From Acidobacteriota bacterium (GTDB lineage: Bacteria > Acidobacteriota > Blastocatellia > Pyrinomonadales > Pyrinomonadaceae): DNA of 6,939 nucleotides. Positions 1 to 5,540 of this stretch are shown piece by piece (positions within the stretch are counted from its first letter, which is position 1; the number at the start of each line of letters is the position of its first letter). The notes under the pieces were generated by a model. It was not told the origin of the DNA. It did no database searches and was given only the letters and a program-made list of their open reading frames with translations. The DNA is taken from positions 1 to 6,939 of the forward strand of contig JAIVJP010000467.1 of assembly GCA_020199975.1 (NCBI GenBank). Reading direction: 5' to 3'. A program made the position numbers and the translations under genes.

Positions 1-27
1 ACTTTTAAGTTACGGGTTTTCCCCCGG

Positions 28-67
28 AAAGGCGGCTGGCGAGAACGATCTCTGCCGGCCGCTTTTT
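28..67 (+). terminator. Intrinsic (Rho-independent) terminator of an upstream gene
   Basis: Bases 28-40 pair with 54-66 (AAAGGCGGCTGGC against GCCGGCCGCTTTT, allowing G-U wobbles). The stem continues inward as GAGA (41-44) with TCTC (49-52), closing on the loop ACGA, with one bulged T at 53. A run of five T (63-67) follows directly. This is the classic form of a terminator for rightward transcription, so a + strand gene probably ends just left of the window. The A-run before the stem could let it work weakly in the other direction too. Confidence 0.75.
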
Positions 68-194
68 CTGTGATTGATGCAGCAAACTGAGGTTTGTTGG
101 AGCCGCACAAAGTGCGATACTTAAGGCTCGTGGAGTCCGGGCGAACTAATGAGGCGCCTCAGGCATCCGAAAACAGGTCTTTGGCGCATTTGAG

Positions 195-203
195 TTATCC
201 ACA
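195..203 (+). promoter_or_regulatory. Lone DnaA-box match (TTATCCACA)
   Basis: The 9-mer TTATCCACA fits the DnaA-box consensus TTATNCACA exactly and lies 30 bases before the ATG of the TPR gene. DnaA boxes bind the replication initiator and also occur as transcriptional control sites. I saw no second box or AT-rich unwinding element nearby, so this is not an origin. A chance match in about 7 kb is quite possible. Confidence 0.25.
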
Positions 204-233
204 AGAAAAATCCCCTGCCCCGGGAAGAAGCCT

Positions 234-1475
234 ATGATCAACCGAAGTTTCCAGCTAGCCCTTTTGATTGGCACCCTGATTTTGCTGTTGTTTAGTGCGG
301 CTAGCGCGCAATCGAGTCGGCCACGCCGGATTAGGCCGGCCGCCAAACCCCCGGAGGAGCCGCTGTTGCGGCCGGAACCCAAGCCGAGCCCCACGGCAAG
401 AAACAATCCCAACGCTCCTCTGATAAACGTGCAGCCGGTTAAGCCGGTAGTTAACACCAACGCAACGGGAGATACCTCGCATGCTTATCAGTTGTTGCAG
501 CAGAAACAGTTTGCCGCGGCAGCTAAAGAGGCGAAGGATGTGGCGTCGAATTACCCCAACGACGCTGAAGCGTGGAAAATTGCCGGCTTTGCCGAGCTAA
601 ACCTCAAGCAGTACAGCGAAGCCGCCGGCGATTTGGAGAAGGCAATTTCGTTACAGCGAGTAGCGAAGCAGGAAGATCCAAACACGGTCGACGCCTTGGC
701 CCAGGCTTACGTCCTCTCCGAAAAATTTGAGCAGGCGCTGCCGCTGCTGGTAGCTGCCACCTCACGCGCCGGCGCCCAACCCGACGCGAGCATGCTCTAT
801 TACCGCGCTTTGTCAGAGTATAAGACCGGCAAAGCAACTGATGCGGAGCGCACATTTAATGCCGTCGTAAAACTAAACCCTAAGGACTCGTTGTCACTCT
901 TCTATCTGGGCCAGTTGGGCCTGGCCCGGAATGATCTCGACGGAGCTGTCGCCGCGCTTAATCGTGCCACCCTGAACGATCCACGCCTCGCGTCGGCGTG
1001 GACGCTGCTTACTTCAGTCTATCTCCGCCGCGCTGCGCTGAGCACAGACACTGCCAAGGCCGATGCCGACTATCTCAACGCGGTGCGCGCGGGTGAAGGA
1101 CTAATAAAGGTGCGGACTGATGCGGAAGCCTTGACGCTTTTCGGCCAGGCGCTGATCGGTTCAGCACAGTATGCTCGCGCCGCGGCTGCGCTGGAACGCG
1201 CTGTCCTGGGGAGTGATGCCAAGGGCGTAACCTTCTATCTACTCGGCGTGGCGCATTCGCGCGCAAAGAGTTTTCCGAAAGCGATTGCTGCACTCGAGTC
1301 AGCAGCAACCAAGACACCCAGCGACGTGAACGTCTATCGCGAGCTGGGCTACGCATACGAAGTTTCGAAACAGTTTGGAAAAGCGTTGGCGGCTTACCAA
1401 AAAGGCGCGAATCTGGCACCGGCTGATACCGATTTCAAGGAATCGATCGAGCGCGTACGGCCGTTTGCTAAGTAG
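234..1475 (+). CDS. Exported tetratricopeptide-repeat (TPR) protein
   Basis: 413 residues. Residues 1-25 are a typical Sec signal peptide: basic N-end, hydrophobic LALLIGTLILLLF, and an Ala-Ser-Ala|Gln cleavage site. Residues 27-72 form a Pro/Arg-rich, probably disordered linker. From about residue 80 to the end come roughly six to eight degenerate TPR helix pairs, for example around 82-108, 111-141, 152-175, 186-215, 219-248, 297-326, 332-360 and 366-395. Several carry the usual W/Y-LG-A-Y-F-A-P spacing (e.g. AWKIAGFAELNLKQYSEA). TPR arrays are protein-protein scaffolds; no catalytic domain is visible, so its role is probably binding partners in the periplasm or at the outer membrane. The ATG is chosen because it starts the signal peptide. 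Only a weak purine-rich GGGAAGAAG precedes it. The gene appears monocistronic. The exact function is unknown. Confidence 0.9.
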   Translation: MINRSFQLALLIGTLILLLFSAASAQSSRPRRIRPAAKPPEEPLLRPEPKPSPTARNNPNAPLINVQPVKPVVNTNATGDTSHAYQLLQQKQFAAAAKEAKDVASNYPNDAEAWKIAGFAELNLKQYSEAAGDLEKAISLQRVAKQEDPNTVDALAQAYVLSEKFEQALPLLVAATSRAGAQPDASMLYYRALSEYKTGKATDAERTFNAVVKLNPKDSLSLFYLGQLGLARNDLDGAVAALNRATLNDPRLASAWTLLTSVYLRRAALSTDTAKADADYLNAVRAGEGLIKVRTDAEALTLFGQALIGSAQYARAAAALERAVLGSDAKGVTFYLLGVAHSRAKSFPKAIAALESAATKTPSDVNVYRELGYAYEVSKQFGKALAAYQKGANLAPADTDFKESIERVRPFAK

Positions 1476-1553
1476 GCCATTGGATCCCAGGTAGCTTTAC
1501 CCGACCCGATAGCGAGGACCAGTCGGCCTGGATGATGCCTTTCTGCCACCTTC

Positions 1554-1582
1554 TTGACTGTAATTCAGACTGAAGCTTTAAC
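1554..1582 (+). promoter_or_regulatory. Candidate sigma-70 promoter with an embedded 11-bp palindrome
   Basis: A -35-like TTGACT (1554-1559) is followed after 17 bases by a weak -10-like TTTAAC (1577-1582), upstream of the small exported-protein gene. A perfect palindrome, TTCAGACTGAA (1564-1574), lies in the spacer, where a repressor could bind. The -35 match is good but the -10 is only four of six, and the predicted transcript would start almost at the ribosome binding site (1588-1593). The true promoter could therefore lie elsewhere, or the gene could be read through from the TPR gene 124 bases upstream. Confidence 0.35.
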
Positions 1583-1599
1583 CAATCGGGAGAACAAAG

Positions 1600-2166
1600 A
1601 TGAGATTTATTGCAGTTCTGCTCCTAACATTGCTCACGCCGATAGCTGCCTTCGCCCAGCGTCCACGAACCATCGATGCGAGTGCGACTACCGATTCGTC
1701 AACTACTGCCGTCGCACCAGCCCCGCAAACCGTCAAGGCAAAATACGAGGGCGGTGTGTTTGGTTATAACCACACGATGACCGGCACCTTAAGCTTTGAC
1801 GATAACAATCGGCGTTTGTTGTTTCGAAACAAACAGCAGAAGGAAGTCCTTTTCATTCCCTATGATGCAGTGACCTCAGCCTTTGCCGATACGCAAAAGC
1901 GACGTCCCGCGGCAGCCACAGTAGCTAGCCACATTCCCTTCTACATCGGGATCCCCTTCGGTTTCATAAAGACCAAGGTTCGCTATTTGACCCTTCAATA
2001 TACTGATCCCGACAGCAGAGCCAGTGGCCTCACCAGCTTTAAGCTCGAGAACAAGCAAATTCTCGCTTCGGTATTGAAGACACTCGCCGAAAAAGCAGGT
2101 ATGACTGCACGCGGCGAGGTCTACATCAAGAAGCCTGGCGCGGTTTCGGATAAGATGATTCCCTAA
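1600..2166 (+). CDS. Small exported protein of unknown function, possibly PH-like fold
   Basis: 188 residues. The start is well supported: GGGAGA at 1588-1593 lies six bases before the ATG, and residues 1-19 form a signal peptide (hydrophobic FIAVLLLTLLTPIAAF, Ala-Phe-Ala|Gln site). A Ser/Thr/Ala-rich linker (about 24-45) leads into a compact domain at about 47-168. That domain has alternating beta-type segments (GTLSFDDNNRRLLFRN, KEVLFIPYDAVTSAF, VRYLTLQYTD, GLTSFKLEN) and a closing helix (ILASVLKTLAEKAGM). This strand pattern ending in one helix resembles bacterial PH/GRAM-like domains; that is my inference and I recognise no named family with certainty. There are no catalytic motifs and no cysteines. 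It follows the TPR gene on the same strand and is convergent with the aldehyde dehydrogenase gene. Both + strand proteins are exported, so a shared envelope role is possible but unproven. Confidence 0.85.
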   Translation: MRFIAVLLLTLLTPIAAFAQRPRTIDASATTDSSTTAVAPAPQTVKAKYEGGVFGYNHTMTGTLSFDDNNRRLLFRNKQQKEVLFIPYDAVTSAFADTQKRRPAAATVASHIPFYIGIPFGFIKTKVRYLTLQYTDPDSRASGLTSFKLENKQILASVLKTLAEKAGMTARGEVYIKKPGAVSDKMIP

Positions 2167-2267
2167 ACCGACTCACTTGGGTTGACTTTGAAATGGAAGT
2201 TTAGAGGCGGGGGCGGCGCACTGTGCCTCTCCGCAATCGAACCGAACTCTGGCGCCGAGTTGAAGCC

Positions 2268-3845
2268 TCACACTCGCGGCGCAAAAAGCCGTCTGATCAT
2301 CTGCGGTAGCAAGCGTGCAGTTTTCATGAGGGAGCCGGATGTGAAGTGAGTTGCCAAACCCTGAAAGAGTTTTTGAGCACCGGGATCATAGCGGAACCAC
2401 CAGAGATCCGGGAGAAACGAAATGCGGTTGACGTGAATGTGCCGCGGCGTAACGAGTTCGAGCAGGCCCATGCGTCCATGAGTGCGGCCATAGCCGCTTT
2501 CTTTGATTCCGCCCCAGGGCGTTTGGGCGATACCGTGTGTATAGAGCACTTCATTGACCATCACCGTTCCGGCCTCGATGCGTTCCGCAAGGCGACGGCC
2601 GCGAGCAATATCTTTGGTCCAAACGCTGGCAGTCAGGCCGAAGACACTGTCGTTTGAGAGCCGTATGGCTTCGTCCTCAGTCTTGAAAGTCATCACCGGG
2701 AGCACTGGACCAAAAGTCTCATCGCGCATGATCGTCATATGGTGATCTACATTTGTCAGCACCGTGGGCGGATAGAAATAGCCGCTCAGGTTGCTAGAGC
2801 GTTTTCCTCCAGTAACTACCTTCGCACCGCGCTCGACCGCATCTGACACGTGGTCTTCGACAATTCGCAGTTGTCTTTCATTGGTCATGGCGCCAACGTC
2901 GGTGTCTTCTCTCGTGCCCACTTCCTGCCGCAGCGCTTGCGTGTCCGCCAACACGCGGGCGAGAAACTGTGGCGCAATCGATTCGTGCACGTAACAGCGC
3001 TCGACTGAGGCACAGGCCTGACCCGAATTTGCGAAAGCTCCCCAAACCGCACCGCGCGCGGCGTTTTCAATGTCGGCGTCTTCCAACACCACCATCGGAT
3101 CCTTACCGCCTAGCTCGAGCACCACCGGTGTGAGATGCTTTGCCGCGGCTTCGGCAACGCGCTTGCCGGTGGCCACGCTGCCGGTGAACATGATCTTGTC
3201 AACGCGGGCTTCAATCAGTGCCGCGCCGGTCGAGCCATCGCCGGTGACAATCTCCAATAACCCTTCGGGCAAACCGGCGTGAGTGAAAATTTCGCCAATC
3301 TTAAGAGCCGTGAGCGGAGTAAGCTCGCTGGGCTTGAGCACAACAGCGTTGCCGCTCATCAAAGCCATCACGACTTCTTCGGCGGGCGTCGCGAGTGGAA
3401 AATTCCATGGGGAGATGATTCCTACAACACCCATTGGCTTATAAACGATCCGAGACGAGCGGCCCATCAAACCATACTGACCAATGTCGATCTTTTGTGG
3501 TTGGAGGAGGGCGGCAGTGTGGTGTGAGAAATAATGCATTGCATCAAGCGTGGGCACTAGCTCCATCGACATCGCTTCCGATACCGGCTTGCCGGCTTCG
3601 CGCGAGATGAGCGTAGCCAGTTCTTCTAACTGCGCCAGCATGATCTCGCGGGCTTTGAGTATCACGCGGGCCCGCTCTTTGAACGAAAGACCAGCCCAGG
3701 CAGGTTGGGCTACGCGGGCGCGCTCTACCGCCCGGGCCACCTCGGCGGGGGAAGTTAGGGGAACGCGGCCAATCTCTTCGGCCGTTGCTGGATCGTAAGA
3801 GACGATCTCGGGGCTTTGTTCTGATTGGACAACTAGTGTGCTCAT
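2268..3845 (-). CDS. NAD(P)+-dependent aldehyde dehydrogenase (ALDH superfamily)
   Basis: About 525 residues from the ATG. Oxidises an aldehyde to a carboxylate with NAD(P)+ in the cytoplasm. All core motifs are present (numbered from this ATG): SPWNFPL with the oxyanion Asn148, VLKPSE with cofactor-binding Lys171, the FTGSVATG Rossmann loop (220-227), LELGG with general base Glu244, GQACASVER with nucleophile Cys278, and later ETFGPVLPV and the GGIKESGYGR segment. Glu after KPS suggests NAD+ preference, as in related enzymes. A C-terminal tail of some 50 residues beyond the usual end (from FLPDLWWFRYDP to RRLFAPRV) is basic and aromatic. The substrate cannot be assigned; the best matches from memory are the succinate-semialdehyde/broad-range aldehyde dehydrogenase types. 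An upstream in-frame TTG (3867-3869) would add eight residues, but a good promoter has its -10 box between the two starts, so the ATG is preferred. No Shine-Dalgarno is visible. Stands alone, convergent with the gene ending at 2166. Confidence 0.93.
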   Translation of the reverse strand: MSTLVVQSEQSPEIVSYDPATAEEIGRVPLTSPAEVARAVERARVAQPAWAGLSFKERARVILKAREIMLAQLEELATLISREAGKPVSEAMSMELVPTLDAMHYFSHHTAALLQPQKIDIGQYGLMGRSSRIVYKPMGVVGIISPWNFPLATPAEEVVMALMSGNAVVLKPSELTPLTALKIGEIFTHAGLPEGLLEIVTGDGSTGAALIEARVDKIMFTGSVATGKRVAEAAAKHLTPVVLELGGKDPMVVLEDADIENAARGAVWGAFANSGQACASVERCYVHESIAPQFLARVLADTQALRQEVGTREDTDVGAMTNERQLRIVEDHVSDAVERGAKVVTGGKRSSNLSGYFYPPTVLTNVDHHMTIMRDETFGPVLPVMTFKTEDEAIRLSNDSVFGLTASVWTKDIARGRRLAERIEAGTVMVNEVLYTHGIAQTPWGGIKESGYGRTHGRMGLLELVTPRHIHVNRISFLPDLWWFRYDPGAQKLFQGLATHFTSGSLMKTARLLPQMIRRLFAPRV

Positions 3846-3857
3846 TGGGCTGGGCCG

Positions 3858-3886
3858 ATTATCTAACAAAGCGGGCTTGGTGTGAA
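3858..3886 (-). promoter_or_regulatory. Sigma-70-type promoter of the aldehyde dehydrogenase gene
   Basis: Read on the minus strand, TTCACA (3886-3881, five of six to TTGACA) is followed after exactly 17 bases by GATAAT (3863-3858, five of six to TATAAT). Only 12 bases separate the -10 box from the ATG at 3845, so the transcript should start about five or six bases before the start codon and carry no Shine-Dalgarno. This arrangement rules against the alternative TTG start, which lies upstream of the -10 box. Confidence 0.55.
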
Positions 3887-4043
3887 CTATTCAAGGGGCG
3901 AAAATTCGCAGGTTGGGAAGGGTGGCTTGCCCCCGCTTGTTCGCCAACTTTCAATCAAAAGATTAACGGTCAACCCGAAGTGCCCAAAGACCTTCGAGCA
4001 CACGTGGCGGCAAGAAGGGATTTTGCCCGGATAGCGTGCCCCG

Positions 4044-4165
4044 TGGAGCGCGGGCATCCTGCCCGCATAGCGCGCGTCAGCACGCTGGTTTTCGCAATTG
4101 ATCAACCTTGACCCAATCCACCTTTCGCGCTTTGCGCTCATTGCGGGCAGGATGCCCGCGCTCCA
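4044..4165. repeat. REPIN-like pair of inverted palindromes (24-bp arms)
   Basis: Bases 4044-4067 and 4142-4165 are perfect reverse complements (24 of 24), separated by 74 bases. Each arm is itself a hairpin: GCGGGCA and TGCCCGC, seven base pairs, around a three-base loop (4050-4066 and 4143-4159). Two REP-type palindromes in opposite orientation around a short spacer is the architecture of REPIN/BIME elements, which are mobilised by a RAYT transposase encoded elsewhere. No such transposase is in the window. Further partial pairing inside the spacer (AGCGCG 4069-4074 with CGCGCT 4126-4131) would lengthen the cruciform. It lies between divergent genes. Confidence 0.8.
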
Positions 4166-4276
4166 GTTTCGCAGGAGCCGATGCGAAACAGATCCGGTCG
4201 TCGCCGCTATGCCGCCTGATAGTTGAACTCTCAACTTCCGGACTCAAAATGAACCAGTACCTTTTTCCACCGCAAG

Positions 4277-4305
4277 TTTCCTGAGTCGTCCCTCTCGGTT
4301 ACAAT
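4277..4305 (+). promoter_or_regulatory. Candidate promoter of the aminopeptidase gene
   Basis: TACAAT (4300-4305) matches the -10 consensus at five of six positions. At 17 bases upstream, TTTCCT (4277-4282) is only a poor -35 match. The predicted start near 4312 would give a leader of about 30 bases containing the perfect AGGAGA ribosome binding site at 4331-4336. The call rests mainly on the -10 box and the spacing to the gene. Confidence 0.4.
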
Positions 4306-4343
4306 AGCTGCTCGCATTCTCAACCACTTCAGGAGACTCCTTT

Positions 4344-5481
4344 ATGATCCGTCCGCAACTTGCGGAATTCATGCGTCGTATGGACCCGAATTCCGTAGCC
4401 ATCATTCCCAGCGCCCGCGAAGCCACGCGTTCCAATGACACGCAGTATCGCTTTCGCCAGGACTCGGATTTTTTGTATCTGACCGGCTTCGAAGAGCCGG
4501 AAGCGATTGCGGTCGTGGCGCCTGCGCGCGAACAGAAGTTTACCTTGTTTGTTCGACCACGTGATCCAGAACGAGAAATCTGGGATGGCCGACGCGCCGG
4601 AGTGGAAGGCGCGAAGAGCGAATACGGCGCCGACGAAGCCGCAGACCATCATCGATCCAGCCACCATCGTACACGAGATGCGCGTTCTCAAGAGTGCGGA
4701 AGAAATCGAACTGATGCAGCGCGCCGCCGACATTGCCGCCGAGGCCCATGTGGAAGCTATGAAAGCTGCGCGGCCCGGGATGAAGGAATACGAGATCGAA
4801 GCGCTGCTCGAACAGATCTTTCGCCGGCTTGGCGCTGCTGGCCCCGCTTACACCTCAATCATTGGCGCGGGCGCGAACGCCACCATTCTCCACTACATTA
4901 ACAACGACGGCGAGCTAAGAGACGGTGAACTCCTACTGATAGATGCCGGCGCCGAATACCGGGGCTATGCCTCCGACATCACCCGCACCTTCCCCATTAA
5001 TGGTCGTTACACGAAAGCTCAGCGCGAGATTTATGACCTGGTGTTAGAAGCGCAGATGTCCTGTGTCGAGAAAGTCCGGCCCGGCACCACGCATGACCAA
5101 CTTAAGAGTCATTCAATCGAGGTGCTGACAAAGGGTATGGTGCGTCTGGGTTTACTCACGGGCGACCCGGCAGAGTTGATTAAGGAAAAGAAATACGAAC
5201 AGTTTTATATGCACGGGCTTGGACACATGCTGGGCATCGATGTACACGACGTCGGCCGATATTACTACGACAAGAAGTCGCGTGCACTGGAGCCAGGCGT
5301 GGTTATGACAGTTGAGCCTGGCCTTTATATTAACCCGAACACGAAGGACATTCCCGAACAATATCTCGGCATCGGGGTGCGTATTGAAGACGACGTCTTA
5401 TGCACTGCCAACGGCCCGCGCGTGCTGACCAACAAGGTGCCGAAAAATGCGGAAGAGATTGAGAAGCTGATGGCGCGTTAG
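4344..5481 (+). pseudogene. pepP: Xaa-Pro aminopeptidase (aminopeptidase P, M24B), disrupted by an internal frame-changing deletion
   Basis: The intact enzyme removes the N-terminal residue from peptides with proline in second position, using two metal ions. The start is clear: AGGAGA at 4331-4336, then ATG at 4344. The first frame runs about 99 codons, with the typical opening (RSNDTQYRFRQDSDFLYLTGFEEPEA) and WDGRRAGVEGAKSEYGADEA. At about 4638-4642 the family match jumps to another frame, starting PQTIIDPATIVHEMRVLKS. Compared with E. coli PepP recalled from memory, some 50-60 residues of the second half of the N-terminal domain are missing, and the loss is not a multiple of three (length two more than a multiple of three). 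The catalytic domain is complete: metal ligands Asp (4942-4944), Asp (4975-4977), His (5224-5226), Glu (5314-5316) and Glu (5386-5388), plus HYINND and DVHDVG. It ends in tandem stops TAG TAA (5479-5484). The joined length is about 379 residues against a usual 430-460. The cause may be a real deletion or a mis-assembly. Confidence 0.85.
4507..5481 (+). CDS. Open frame carrying the whole M24 catalytic domain of the broken aminopeptidase
   Basis: This is the second reading frame of the disrupted gene, 324 codons if read from the ATG at 4507. The first 44 or so codons (to about 4638) are out of frame with the ancestral protein and have no family resemblance; homology begins at PQTIIDPATI. In-frame ATGs at 4585 and 4678 (MRVLKSAEE) are alternative starts, none with a convincing ribosome binding site. 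The fragment keeps every metal ligand and a pita-bread fold of normal length, so if translated it might fold like a single-domain M24 protein (methionine aminopeptidase-like). It would lack the N-terminal domain needed for normal assembly and substrate selection in this family. Whether it is expressed cannot be judged from sequence. Confidence 0.5.
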   Translation: MRSWRLRANRSLPCLFDHVIQNEKSGMADAPEWKARRANTAPTKPQTIIDPATIVHEMRVLKSAEEIELMQRAADIAAEAHVEAMKAARPGMKEYEIEALLEQIFRRLGAAGPAYTSIIGAGANATILHYINNDGELRDGELLLIDAGAEYRGYASDITRTFPINGRYTKAQREIYDLVLEAQMSCVEKVRPGTTHDQLKSHSIEVLTKGMVRLGLLTGDPAELIKEKKYEQFYMHGLGHMLGIDVHDVGRYYYDKKSRALEPGVVMTVEPGLYINPNTKDIPEQYLGIGVRIEDDVLCTANGPRVLTNKVPKNAEEIEKLMAR

Positions 5482-5484
5482 TAA

Positions 5485-5510
5485 GCAGGAGGCAGGTGCA
5501 GGAGGCAGGC
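5485..5510. repeat. Two tandem copies of a 13-bp GCAGGAGGCAGG(T/C) unit
   Basis: GCAGGAGGCAGGT (5485-5497) is followed directly by GCAGGAGGCAGGC (5498-5510), with one difference. It begins four bases after the aminopeptidase TAG stop, in the gap between convergent genes. The unit is itself built of a shorter GCAGGAG/GCAGG motif, so it is a small slippage-prone repeat. No function is implied. Confidence 0.6.
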
Positions 5511-5517
5511 TGCAGAA

Positions 5518-5540
5518 GAATTACTCTTTCAGCGTAATTC
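5518..5540. terminator. Hairpin between convergent genes, weak terminator candidate
   Basis: GAATTAC (5518-5524) pairs perfectly with GTAATTC (5534-5540) around a nine-base loop. It lies between the ends of two convergent genes and abuts the stop codon (5541-5543) of the minus-strand gene, where a shared terminator is expected. The stem is short and AT-rich, with no T-run on the + side and only a pyrimidine-rich TTCTTCTG on the minus side, so activity is doubtful. Confidence 0.3.

Larger units (their letters stand above)
3887..4343. other. Intergenic region between divergent aldehyde dehydrogenase and aminopeptidase genes
   Basis: No credible gene. The region holds the paired inverted palindromes at 4044-4165 and a candidate rightward promoter at 4277-4305, and the ribosome binding site AGGAGA (4331-4336) of the aminopeptidase gene. 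At 3912-3948 there is also a GC-rich segment bounded by GTTGG and CCAAC with an inner GGCTTGCC, which may be another small repeat hairpin; support for it is weak. Open frames crossing this region on either strand translate the palindromes and have no ribosome binding site. Confidence 0.6.

Noticed and set aside
146..482. Minus-strand open frames opposite the TPR gene start (to 460 and 482)
   Set aside because: They lie antisense to a well-supported signal peptide and Pro/Arg-rich linker; shadow frames of GC-rich coding sequence.
2245..2261. Hairpin AACTC/GAGTT between the convergent genes ending at 2166 and 2268
   Set aside because: Only a five-base stem, with no T-run on either side; not convincing as a terminator.
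3785..4111. 108-codon + strand open frame across the aldehyde dehydrogenase start and the repeat
   Set aside because: It is antisense to the dehydrogenase N-terminus, then translates the palindromic repeat; no ribosome binding site and no family resemblance.
4044..4165. CRISPR array or insertion sequence
   Set aside because: Only two copies, in inverted rather than direct orientation, with no transposase, no target-site duplication seen and no cas genes.
3887..4234. 115-codon minus-strand open frame in the intergenic region
   Set aside because: Its repeated AGILPAMSAK/AGRMPALHGA-like text is simply the two palindrome arms read through; not a protein repeat.
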